A stretch of DNA of 64,000 nucleotides from Planctomycetota bacterium (GTDB lineage: Bacteria > Planctomycetota > UBA8742 > UBA2392): assembly GCA_019912315.1 (NCBI GenBank), contig JAIOJA010000025.1:62001-126000 (forward strand), read 5' to 3'. Positions within the stretch are counted from its first letter, which is position 1; each line of letters starts with the position of its first letter. This document shows positions 8,468-15,623 of the stretch, one piece after another. The notes below the pieces were generated by a model, which saw only the letters and a list, made by a program, of their open reading frames with translations, made no database searches and was not told where the DNA came from. The translations under genes were made by a program, and so were the position numbers.

Positions 8468-9289
8468 ATGCTGCGTTTGTTTGCAACCATGATTATTGGG
8501 CTGACCCTGTTCGGGTGCGGTGGCAGTTCGGCGCTCAACGATGCGCCGTTGGTGGTATCGAATGCCCCCAACAGACCGGTGAATGACCCTGCGCCCGAAG
8601 TGCAGCCCGAAGGGCAGCCCGAGCCGGAACCCGATCCCGTCGCGCAGAAAGATGCCGACTACATCGCGTTTGAAGGCGGCCTGCGGGCCTACCCGGCCAG
8701 AAAGATCGTTGAAATGGACGCCTGGCTGCTGGGCTCGCAAACGCGCGCTCTGGAGTACCTGCTGGTCAGTCCGGGCGGCAACACGCATGAGTCGCTGTTT
8801 GTGGCGGGCGCTGACGGGCTGCACCTCAAGCGCGCCCTTGAAATCATCGGGGCCCGTGAAGCCGAAGAGAAGCGGGTGGGACGGGGCTACGTCGACAAGC
8901 CGTTGGGTGATCGCATCAAGCTCAGCGTGCGCTTCCGACACGCCAAGACGGGCAAGCAGACCACCGTGCCGGTGGAAGACTGGCTGTGGAACGTTCGCAT
9001 CGAGGGCAATCCGGAGTCGGCCGGGTTCGTGTTCACGGGAAGCTTTGAGCAATACCGCCCCGAGCTGAACCGCTCCCTCTTTGAAGCGGATATGAAGGGC
9101 AATCTGATTGCCCTGTGGCGTGACGCGGCTTGCGTTCTCGACAATGACCGTGAGGACGGCTATCTGCCGGACATTTACTCGCCCTACCCCGATGCCGACG
9201 GAATTCCCAGCACCCTGCGCGGTGCCTCGCCACCCGTAACGCTGGTGTTTGAGCGCTGGCCCGCTGCAGACCCGAAAGAGGACGACTAG
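8468..9289 (+). CDS. YdjY-domain lipoprotein
   Basis: A 273-residue lipoprotein. ATG 8468 is preferred over ATG 8465 because GAGG (8459-8462) then lies five bases upstream. The N-terminus (MLRLFATMIIGLTLFGCGGSS) has a lipobox LFGC with Cys17 as the lipidated residue. A Pro/Glu-rich linker follows. From about residue 70 the protein matches the YdjY-domain pattern: ALEYLLVSPGG..HESLFV, an IKLSVRFRH strand, VEDWLWNV, FVFTGS and a closing PPVTLVFERW. YdjY-domain proteins are frequent in Planctomycetota and their function is not known to me. It follows the ExbD genes and overlaps the next start by one base. Confidence 0.82.
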   Translation: MLRLFATMIIGLTLFGCGGSSALNDAPLVVSNAPNRPVNDPAPEVQPEGQPEPEPDPVAQKDADYIAFEGGLRAYPARKIVEMDAWLLGSQTRALEYLLVSPGGNTHESLFVAGADGLHLKRALEIIGAREAEEKRVGRGYVDKPLGDRIKLSVRFRHAKTGKQTTVPVEDWLWNVRIEGNPESAGFVFTGSFEQYRPELNRSLFEADMKGNLIALWRDAACVLDNDREDGYLPDIYSPYPDADGIPSTLRGASPPVTLVFERWPAADPKEDD

Positions 9290-10356
9290 TGCGCGCCGTG
9301 ACCACACGATCGGAGCTTGAAGCGCGCCTGAGAGGTGTAGCGGCGCGTCTGGTCGTGCGCAGCCTCGCCCGTGCGGGTTTCAGTGGGCTTGGTGGCGCGG
9401 GGCTGGGTTTGGGGCTGGGTGTGCTGTTCCTGGATGCGTTGCCGCGGCTGCTTTTTTCGAGTACCGGGGGTGTGTTGCCTGTGGTCCTTTGCGGGGTTGC
9501 AGGTGCGATTGCCGGGGCCGCGTTGTCGCTGCGCCGGTTCGAGGCGCCCACATTGCATGACGCGGCGCTGGCACTGGAGGCGCGTCTTGCGCACGATACG
9601 GGAGCCCTGGGCGCGGCACTGCGTGTGGATGACAGCAGCGCATTCTACCGTCCGCTAATGGCGCAGGCGGGGGCTGACTTTGTGAGCGCGGCCGCATCAC
9701 CCGCGCCTGTACTCATTTCGACTTCGCGTCTGGTTGCCGTGTCGCTGATCGCCCTGGCGTCGGGAGTGGCGTTCGCGTGGGCTGTAAGCGCCGGGGCACC
9801 TGCCGTCGAAGGCGCCGTAACCCCTCCGGACACAACGGCGGCGGGCTGGGCGCCTGTGGATATCGGCGGTGGTCGCAGTGAAGCTGACAGGGCGGCTCTG
9901 CGCGAGGTGCTGGGCCTGAAGGAAACCGCGGCAACTCTGAATCGGGCGGCCACCACCCTGCGTGATGCGGGTGCAAGCCGACCCGACAAACAGCGGGCAC
10001 TGGAAGATGCCAAAAGCGCGATTTCGTCGTCGGACACAGCGACGATGGAGATTCTGCCTGATGAGTTGCCCGGCGATGCGGACGGGCAAAGCGTCCTGGC
10101 CGACAAGCTGGATGTGATTGCTGGCGAACTGAAGGGCAGGGCAAGCGGAATCGAAGCTGACGGCGGGGTCGCGACGAGGGATTCAGGCGGCGACGGCGGT
10201 TTTAACCACGACGTTGCGCCCCGAAACCTGGCGCTTTTCACGGTACAAACGGGTAGGTCTGCGAGCCCGCGGGGAATGCTGGCGACACAGACGCCGGAGC
10301 GTCGTGCAATGGCGCAGCGTGCCGTTGCAGCCCTGGAACGCATTCGAAACGAGTAG
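9289..10356 (+). CDS. membrane protein of unknown function
   Basis: A 355-residue protein starting at GTG 9289, whose G is the last base of the preceding TAG stop, so translation is coupled to the YdjY lipoprotein. Two hydrophobic segments lie at about residues 22-46 and 54-75 and a third at about 146-168. The segment between the second and third is helical and alanine-rich (DAALALEARLAHDTGALGAAL). The C-terminal half is low-complexity, polar and helical, with no motif I recognise. As the last gene before inositol-phosphate synthase it may complete the envelope cluster. Confidence 0.72.
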   Translation: MRAVTTRSELEARLRGVAARLVVRSLARAGFSGLGGAGLGLGLGVLFLDALPRLLFSSTGGVLPVVLCGVAGAIAGAALSLRRFEAPTLHDAALALEARLAHDTGALGAALRVDDSSAFYRPLMAQAGADFVSAAASPAPVLISTSRLVAVSLIALASGVAFAWAVSAGAPAVEGAVTPPDTTAAGWAPVDIGGGRSEADRAALREVLGLKETAATLNRAATTLRDAGASRPDKQRALEDAKSAISSSDTATMEILPDELPGDADGQSVLADKLDVIAGELKGRASGIEADGGVATRDSGGDGGFNHDVAPRNLALFTVQTGRSASPRGMLATQTPERRAMAQRAVAALERIRNE

Positions 10357-10364
10357 AGGTACAC

Positions 10365-11543
10365 ATGAGCGCAGGAGTCTATTTCATCGGGGCGCGCGGG
10401 AACGTGGCTACGACCGCGATTGTTGGTGCGCTTGCGATTTCCGAGGGGCGCGCGCCGGCCACCGGCATGGTGACGGACGGTCCCGAGTTCAAGTCGCTGC
10501 CCTTGTGCGGTGTGCAGGACATCGTGTTCGGAGGCTGTGATGTATCGAGTGTCCCGCTGGATGAAAAGGCCGTGCAGCTTGGCGAAGCGCGCATTCTGCC
10601 GACGCAGCTTGCGCTGGATCTGAAAGACCGGCTTGCTGCGCTGGACAAGCAGTTGCACACGGTAAAGGGTTTCCAGTTTGGCGCTGTCCCCGAGGGCGGC
10701 TATCTGGCCGAGTTGACGCGTATCGAAGAACGCCTCGCGCGTTTCCGCAGTGATCACAATCTGGACCGCGTGATCGTCGTGAACCTGTGCAGTACCGAGC
10801 CGCACTTCGCAGAGACTGCGGACTTCGACACGCCGGACGGGTTGATGAATGCGCTGGCCAAGGCCGGTGGGGGATTTACGACCGGCACGCTGCTCGGCGC
10901 GCTGGCTGCTCTGCGACAGGGCTGCGCTTACGTCAACTTCACGCCCAGCCAGGCGAGTGAGTTGCCGGCGCTGCGAAAAATCGCGCGCAATTCACGCATC
11001 CCGCACGCGGGCAAGGACGGCAAGACGGGCGAGACGTTATTGAAGACCGTGCTGGCCCCGATGTTTCTGGCGCGCAACCTGAAAGTGTTGTCCTGGGTCG
11101 GCAACAACTTCCTCGGCAACAACGACGGCGCGGTCCTTGATGCGCCCGCCAGCAAAGACAGCAAGCTGCGCCAGAAGGACGCCGCGCTGCGCGAAATGCT
11201 GGGCGGCGCGTTTGTGAAAACGGACATCCAGTACGTGCCCAGCCTCGGCGACTGGAAGACCGCCTGGGATCTGATTCATTTCCAAGGTTTTCTCGGCACC
11301 CCAATGACCATGACCTTCACCTGGCAGGGTTGCGACAGTGCCTTGGCGGCGCCGCTGGTGCTTGACCTGGTGCGACTCGTGGACCTCGCCTGGCGCCGCG
11401 AGGAAAGCGGCATGCTGGCGCAGCTCGCGCCGTTCTTCAAGAACCCGCTGGACGGTCACACCCACGACTTCCACCAGCAGATGGCCGGGCTGTACGCGTG
11501 GCTGGACACAATCCGCGCGGAACATGCTCGAGAGCGCAAATAG
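10365..11543 (+). CDS. ino1: myo-inositol-1-phosphate synthase
   Basis: A 392-residue enzyme converting glucose 6-phosphate to 1D-myo-inositol 3-phosphate with bound NAD, the first step of inositol and inositol-lipid synthesis. The N-terminus has a Rossmann dinucleotide loop (GARGNVATTAIVGALAI). Later come NLCSTEP, the family signature LGNNDG near residue 248 and an active-site region FTWQGCDSALAAPLVLDLVRL. The length fits compact prokaryotic synthases. AGAGGT lies four bases before the ATG, and the gene starts 8 bases after the membrane protein, so it may share its transcript. Inositol synthesis is uncommon in bacteria outside Actinobacteria and a few other phyla. Confidence 0.92.
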   Translation: MSAGVYFIGARGNVATTAIVGALAISEGRAPATGMVTDGPEFKSLPLCGVQDIVFGGCDVSSVPLDEKAVQLGEARILPTQLALDLKDRLAALDKQLHTVKGFQFGAVPEGGYLAELTRIEERLARFRSDHNLDRVIVVNLCSTEPHFAETADFDTPDGLMNALAKAGGGFTTGTLLGALAALRQGCAYVNFTPSQASELPALRKIARNSRIPHAGKDGKTGETLLKTVLAPMFLARNLKVLSWVGNNFLGNNDGAVLDAPASKDSKLRQKDAALREMLGGAFVKTDIQYVPSLGDWKTAWDLIHFQGFLGTPMTMTFTWQGCDSALAAPLVLDLVRLVDLAWRREESGMLAQLAPFFKNPLDGHTHDFHQQMAGLYAWLDTIRAEHARERK

Positions 11544-11604
11544 CTCCGGGGTGGCAATTCGTTGCGGATGAAACTAGCCTTGTGGGCCCGAAGCAGGGCT
11601 ATGC

Positions 11605-12195
11605 ATGTCCACTGATGTCCGAAAAGTAGAAGATACCGGCTGGCGCAGACCGCTCGAAGCTCTGGTCGCCCAGACGGCCCAGGTGCGCGAGAATTTTGCG
11701 TCGCACCTCGACTTCACATTCAACAAGACGCTGATCGGCAAACCCGAGAAGCAGGGCGCCGCCATCATCGACGCCGACCGCAAAGGCATGATTGCACGCC
11801 TGAACGGCTGGCGCAGCTTCGTGCCGACGCGTAACGTGACATGGGCCGAGGTCGTCGATCGACTGACCAACGCCTTCGGCGTGCCCGCCCAACTCGACAA
11901 ATCAATTGAGCAGCGCGAGCGCCATCTGCAGAAACTGTTCCACGAACGCGGGCTGCCCAAGGGATCGGTGCTGTATTCCGTGGCCGACGCCGTCCACGAC
12001 GGCTCAGTCGTAAAAAGCCAGACTCGTCGCAGCCTCTTCGACCCGGTGCGCCTGGTGATGCAGACCCTGCAAGGTATCACATCGCTTTACACCACCGACG
12101 CCGCCCCGGCCGTCAACTGCGTCTACGCGATTCTTGAAATGCTGCATCCGGCCGAAGTCCAGGCCCCCTTCAGTGCCATCCCCGAGAAGCTGTAA
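11605..12195 (+). CDS. hypothetical protein
   Basis: A 196-residue soluble protein with no signal peptide or TM segment. Codon usage matches the neighbours, which supports a real gene. It is mostly helical, with basic and aromatic residues (GWRRPLEALVAQTAQ, KGMIARLNGWRSFVPTRN), and no recognisable motif. It lies on the same strand between inositol-phosphate synthase and the diguanylate cyclase, with short gaps either side. Confidence 0.7.
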   Translation: MSTDVRKVEDTGWRRPLEALVAQTAQVRENFASHLDFTFNKTLIGKPEKQGAAIIDADRKGMIARLNGWRSFVPTRNVTWAEVVDRLTNAFGVPAQLDKSIEQRERHLQKLFHERGLPKGSVLYSVADAVHDGSVVKSQTRRSLFDPVRLVMQTLQGITSLYTTDAAPAVNCVYAILEMLHPAEVQAPFSAIPEKL

Positions 12196-12279
12196 CATTC
12201 AGCCCACCGCGGCGAGTTTGTGGCGGAACATGTCGCGATTGCCGCCGCCATGGGATATGCTTCCTGTGCGGGCGAGATC

Positions 12280-13197
12280 ATGGGTGACACTCAACGTAAT
12301 CAGTTCAACACAATCTTGAACGCCATCCCCGACGTCATGGTGCTGGTGGACGCGGATTTGCACGTCCTGAGCGTCAACGCTTCCTGGGGGCACCTTGCGC
12401 GCGAACATCACGCCGCTGAAGAGTGGTTCCGCCCGATTGGGAAGTCGTACTTCGCGGCCTGCGCGGCGATTCGCGTCGGTGATGAAAAGTTCGCCGCAGA
12501 CGCCGAGGCAGGCGTGCGCGAAGTGATCAGCGGCTCGCGCGAAGCGTTTGAAATCGAGTATCCGTGCCATACACCCGCCGAGCCCTGCTATTACCTGCTG
12601 CGCGTCAGCGCGATTCCCGCGGAGGGCGGTCGGGCCGCGTTGTGCGCGCACGTTGATATCACGCGGCGCAAATTGGCTGAGATGGAGCTGCACCGCGAAA
12701 CCCGCAAACTGCGTGAGCAGTCCCTGACCGACCCGCTGACGAACCTGCGCAACCGTCGTGCGCTGGAGCTGCTGGGTCAGCAATACTGGTCGAATGCGCA
12801 GCGACGTGGCGGCGTGCTGGCCGTGGTCTTCTTCGACCTGGATGGCTTCAAGCCCATCAACGACAACTTCGGTCACCAGGAAGGCGACCGCGTATTGTGC
12901 TACATCGCGGACTACCTGCGCGCGACATTTCGCGAGTCAGACGTAATCGCACGCGTGGGGGGCGACGAGTTCGTAGTGCTGGCCTGGATGGCGGATGCGC
13001 AGGACCTCGACAAAATCAAGGCGCGCCTGAAAACGAAACACTCCATGACCACAGCTCACGGGGACATCTACGAGGTCGGCATGAGCGTAGGCTATGCCGT
13101 GCATGACCCGAAATCAGAAGGCGACCTGCTGAGCCTGATCAGCCACGCCGACACGGCCATGTACGCAAACAAGAAGGGTCGCAAGACCCGCAATTAG
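12280..13197 (+). CDS. PAS-GGDEF diguanylate cyclase
   Basis: A cytoplasmic enzyme making cyclic di-GMP from two GTP. ATG 12280 (305 residues) starts just before the PAS domain; GTG 12220 and ATG 12250 are possible earlier starts. Residues about 8-125 form a PAS sensor (ILNAIPDVMVLVDADLHVL through a CAHVDITRRK end). A short helix leads into the GGDEF domain (SLTDPLTNLRNRRAL, FFDLDGFKPIND, RVGGDEFVVLAW). The active-site motif is an intact GGDEF, and RESD five residues before it fits the inhibitory I-site RxxD, so product inhibition is expected. No EAL domain or TM segment is present. Confidence 0.92.
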   Translation: MGDTQRNQFNTILNAIPDVMVLVDADLHVLSVNASWGHLAREHHAAEEWFRPIGKSYFAACAAIRVGDEKFAADAEAGVREVISGSREAFEIEYPCHTPAEPCYYLLRVSAIPAEGGRAALCAHVDITRRKLAEMELHRETRKLREQSLTDPLTNLRNRRALELLGQQYWSNAQRRGGVLAVVFFDLDGFKPINDNFGHQEGDRVLCYIADYLRATFRESDVIARVGGDEFVVLAWMADAQDLDKIKARLKTKHSMTTAHGDIYEVGMSVGYAVHDPKSEGDLLSLISHADTAMYANKKGRKTRN

Positions 13198-13198
13198 C

Positions 13199-13224
13199 AA
13201 CGCCCCCGCCGAAGCAGGGGCGTT
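13199..13224. terminator. bidirectional terminator hairpin
   Basis: AACGCCCC (13199-13206) pairs with GGGGCGTT (13217-13224), with two further GC pairs inside the loop. It lies between the convergent diguanylate cyclase (+) and malate dehydrogenase (-) and can serve both strands; the arms end in AA/TT rather than a long T run. Confidence 0.6.
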
Positions 13225-13236
13225 CGTGTATTGCGC

Positions 13237-14184
13237 TTACATGCCCAGCAACTCAGCCGCCTGCTTGATGGCGCCGGCCACGTGCTCGTTGCTTGTGTCG
13301 AGCAGCTTCTTTTCGTCGTCGGTCAGCTTCAATTCGATGATCTTCTCGATGCCGTTTTTGCCGAGTGTGCAAGGCACGCCCTGCCAGGTGTCCTTGAGCC
13401 CGTACTCGCCCTCAAGCAGGGCGCAGGTCGGCAGAATGCGCCGCTGGTCCTTCACGATACTTTCGACCATCGCCACCACGCTGCTGCCCGGCGCGTAGTA
13501 GGCGCTGCCGGTTTTCAGCAGCCCGACAATCTCCGCGCCGCCTTTTCGTGTACGGTCATTGATGGCTTCGATCCGGTCCGCAGGCATAAGGTCAGTAATC
13601 GGAATGCCGCTGACAGTCGTGTAGCGCGGCAGGGGCACCATGGTGTCCCCGTGCCCGCCCAGCACCATCGGGCTGATATCCTTGATGCTGCAATTCAGCT
13701 CCATGGCCACAAAGCTTGCCATACGGGCGCTGTCCAGCACGCCGGCCATGCCCATGACGCGGTTCTTGGGAAAGCCGAGGCGCTTGTGGGCCACCCAACT
13801 CATGACGTCGAGCGGGTTTGTGACCATGATAACGATCGCGTTCGGGGCGTGCTCCTTGATGCTGTCCGCAACGCTCTGGATGATCTTGGCGTTGGTGGTC
13901 AGCAGGTCATCCCGGCTCATGCCGGGCTTGCGCGCAATGCCGGAAGTCACGACGACTACGTCGCTGCCGGTCACGTCGGCGGGCTTGTTGGAGCCGTTCA
14001 CGCGGGCGTCGAAACGCTCGACTGGGCTGGATTCAAACATGTCCAGTGCCTTGCCCTGGGGCATGTCTTCAACGATGTCGATCAGCAGCACGTCGCCGAG
14101 TTCTTTATCTGCACAACGCTGTGCAACTGTGGAACCGACGAAACCAGCACCGAACACGGAAATCTTGGGTCTCTCAAAGGGCAT
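13237..14184 (-). CDS. mdh: malate dehydrogenase (LDH-like type)
   Basis: A 315-residue NAD-dependent enzyme interconverting malate and oxaloacetate in the TCA cycle. It has the Rossmann loop VFGAGFVGST near residue 10, the loop GIARKPGMSRDDLL containing substrate-binding arginines, NPLDVMSW with the conserved Asp, and GGHGDTMVPL with the catalytic His. The Arg-rich loop favours malate over lactate. AGAGGA precedes the ATG. It is a single-gene unit with its own promoter (14214-14242) and a shared terminator. Confidence 0.95.
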   Translation of the reverse strand: MPFERPKISVFGAGFVGSTVAQRCADKELGDVLLIDIVEDMPQGKALDMFESSPVERFDARVNGSNKPADVTGSDVVVVTSGIARKPGMSRDDLLTTNAKIIQSVADSIKEHAPNAIVIMVTNPLDVMSWVAHKRLGFPKNRVMGMAGVLDSARMASFVAMELNCSIKDISPMVLGGHGDTMVPLPRYTTVSGIPITDLMPADRIEAINDRTRKGGAEIVGLLKTGSAYYAPGSSVVAMVESIVKDQRRILPTCALLEGEYGLKDTWQGVPCTLGKNGIEKIIELKLTDDEKKLLDTSNEHVAGAIKQAAELLGM

Positions 14185-14213
14185 AGGATCCTCTAAATGG
14201 AAGCGCTGTGCGT

Positions 14214-14242
14214 CGTATACCGGTCAGGGGTGGCGGGGTCAA
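14214..14242 (-). promoter_or_regulatory. sigma70-type promoter of mdh
   Basis: On the minus strand TTGACC (14237-14242) and TATACG (14214-14219) are separated by exactly 17 bases, close to the consensus -35/-10. The expected transcription start near 14207 leaves a leader of about 20 bases before the mdh ATG. Confidence 0.6.
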
Positions 14243-14322
14243 TGGATGCTGCTTTCTGACACACCGTAATGAAATGGGTCGCGGAACATAGGTTTGGAGT
14301 GCCTAACGTCAAGACCTTTAGC

Positions 14323-14351
14323 CTTCAATTTCCTTTCAGATTAGCTATAAT
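14323..14351 (+). promoter_or_regulatory. promoter candidate for the rhodanese gene
   Basis: A perfect -10 hexamer TATAAT (14346-14351) lies 60 bases before the rhodanese ATG in a locally AT-rich stretch. The best -35 at 17-base spacing is weak (CTTCAA at 14323-14328), so an activator or the strong -10 alone may be needed. Confidence 0.45.
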
Positions 14352-14411
14352 TATCAGTTCGACAGACTTTGACGCTTCCGCTTTTTCGGCCACTAGCAGA
14401 AGGAACTCGCG

Positions 14412-14828
14412 ATGCAGCTTCCACCCCGACTTCGACCCACTGACGCAGCAACGATTCTCGAACCGACGACCAAGGCAGCAAGCAAGCGCAAGAGCACCAA
14501 GAAGACCGCTCCGAAAAAGACCGCACCCAAGAAAACCGCAGTAAAGGTACAGAACGGAAGCCTCACCCTGATTGACGTGCGTATGCCGCAGGAACTGAAC
14601 GGCGGCACGATCCCGGGCTCAGAGCACATTCCGCTCGACAACATTCTCGACACCGTACCGAAGTCGATCACCGACCCGCAGGCGCCGGTTGTCGTGTTCT
14701 GCAAAAGCGGAATGCGCGGCGGCATGGCCCAGGGCGCGCTTCGCAAGCTCGGCTACACGAACGTCTCCAACATCGTTGGCGGCTTCGATGCCTGGCAGAA
14801 GGCCGGACTTCCGGTCACCGTCAGCTAG
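14412..14828 (+). CDS. rhodanese-domain protein with lysine-rich N-terminal tail
   Basis: A 138-residue protein with GAAGGA about seven bases before ATG 14412. Residues about 24-45 are a basic low-complexity tail with the tandem unit KKTAP (KRKSTKKTAPKKTAPKKTA), like histone-H1-type nucleic-acid-binding tails. Residues 50-138 form a single rhodanese domain: LIDVRMPQEL, then the active-site loop CKSGMRGGMA with the sulfur-carrying Cys, and GGFDAWQKAGLPV at the end. It probably transfers or binds sulfane sulfur. The basic tail could bind DNA, RNA or acidic surfaces, which is unusual for a rhodanese. A terminator follows at once. Confidence 0.88.
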   Translation: MQLPPRLRPTDAATILEPTTKAASKRKSTKKTAPKKTAPKKTAVKVQNGSLTLIDVRMPQELNGGTIPGSEHIPLDNILDTVPKSITDPQAPVVVFCKSGMRGGMAQGALRKLGYTNVSNIVGGFDAWQKAGLPVTVS

Positions 14829-14848
14829 AACAATTGCTTGAACAACGC

Positions 14849-14876
14849 ACGGGGACGGCTTTGCGGCCGTCCCCGT
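14849..14876 (+). terminator. hairpin terminator after the rhodanese gene
   Basis: ACGGGGACGGC (14849-14859) pairs with GCCGTCCCCGT (14866-14876) around a 6-base loop, followed by TTGCGTTG. An outer ACGCA/TGCGT pairing extends the stem. It lies 20 bases after the stop codon. Confidence 0.65.
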
Positions 14877-14912
14877 TTGCGTTGCCGCGCGCCTGCGGCT
14901 AGCCTGCCCCGC

Positions 14913-15623
14913 GTGAACGTACTCTTCCTGCCCGGGCTCGACGGTGAGCCCCGATCGATGCACAAGGTCCAACTGCACCTGAACACGGTGGAGTTGGTGC
15001 CGCTTGCCTATCCCACCGGGCGCGGTTTGACGTGGAATGAATTAGCAGACCTCGTGGCGGCGAAGCTGAAGTCGCTGAACACGGGGCTGGTCGCGGGGGA
15101 ATCGTTCGGCGGCGCGGTCGCGCTGATGACAGCGCTTCAGCGCAGGGAGGCCGTGAAATCGATCTGCCTGTTGGGGTCTTTCAATCACGAAGCGGAGCCC
15201 GTCGCCGCAAGCATCGGACGCACGGCGTCGCGATTGCTGCCGAAAGTCGTGCTGAATCCTGTGGTGCGTCTGCTTGCGGATTGGAAGCTGGCAGGGAATC
15301 TCCAAGGCGACGAGCGCCGCAAGTTCATCGAATTCTTCGAGACGCTGGACGCCACGGAACTCGCGCGCCGGCTGGAACTGTTGAAGGGGTTTGACGTGTC
15401 GGACCGCCTGGTCGGTATTCGCTGCCATGTCGAGATTCTGTATGGCAGCGAGGATCGTATCGCCGCGGATCGCCGCCAACTGGCCAGGTGGGAGCGCCTG
15501 CCCGACAAGACGATTCACTGTCTCGATGGTGCGGGGCACGTGCTGTGCGCCGAGGTTCCGATCGGTGTTGCTCGTCGAATTGACAAGTGGGCCGAGCGCG
15601 TGGAGGTTGCTCTTGACGCGTAA
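14913..15623 (+). CDS. alpha/beta hydrolase
   Basis: A 236-residue serine hydrolase-fold protein beginning at GTG 14913 (VNVLFLPGLDGEP); the upstream in-frame codons run through the terminator and are not plausible. The nucleophile elbow is GESFGG, with the catalytic Ser inside G-x-S-x-G. The acid is probably in LYGSEDRI and the His in LDGAGHVL near residue 210. It has no signal peptide. Its 3' end overlaps the HyuA start by 11 bases, so it may work on the same substrates as HyuA/HyuB; the substrate itself cannot be read from the sequence. Confidence 0.85.
   Translation: MNVLFLPGLDGEPRSMHKVQLHLNTVELVPLAYPTGRGLTWNELADLVAAKLKSLNTGLVAGESFGGAVALMTALQRREAVKSICLLGSFNHEAEPVAASIGRTASRLLPKVVLNPVVRLLADWKLAGNLQGDERRKFIEFFETLDATELARRLELLKGFDVSDRLVGIRCHVEILYGSEDRIAADRRQLARWERLPDKTIHCLDGAGHVLCAEVPIGVARRIDKWAERVEVALDA

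Noticed and set aside
15391..15612. Upstream extension of hyuA
   Set aside because: It lies inside the hydrolase gene in another frame. GGAGG before TTG 15613 and the family N-terminus support the later start.
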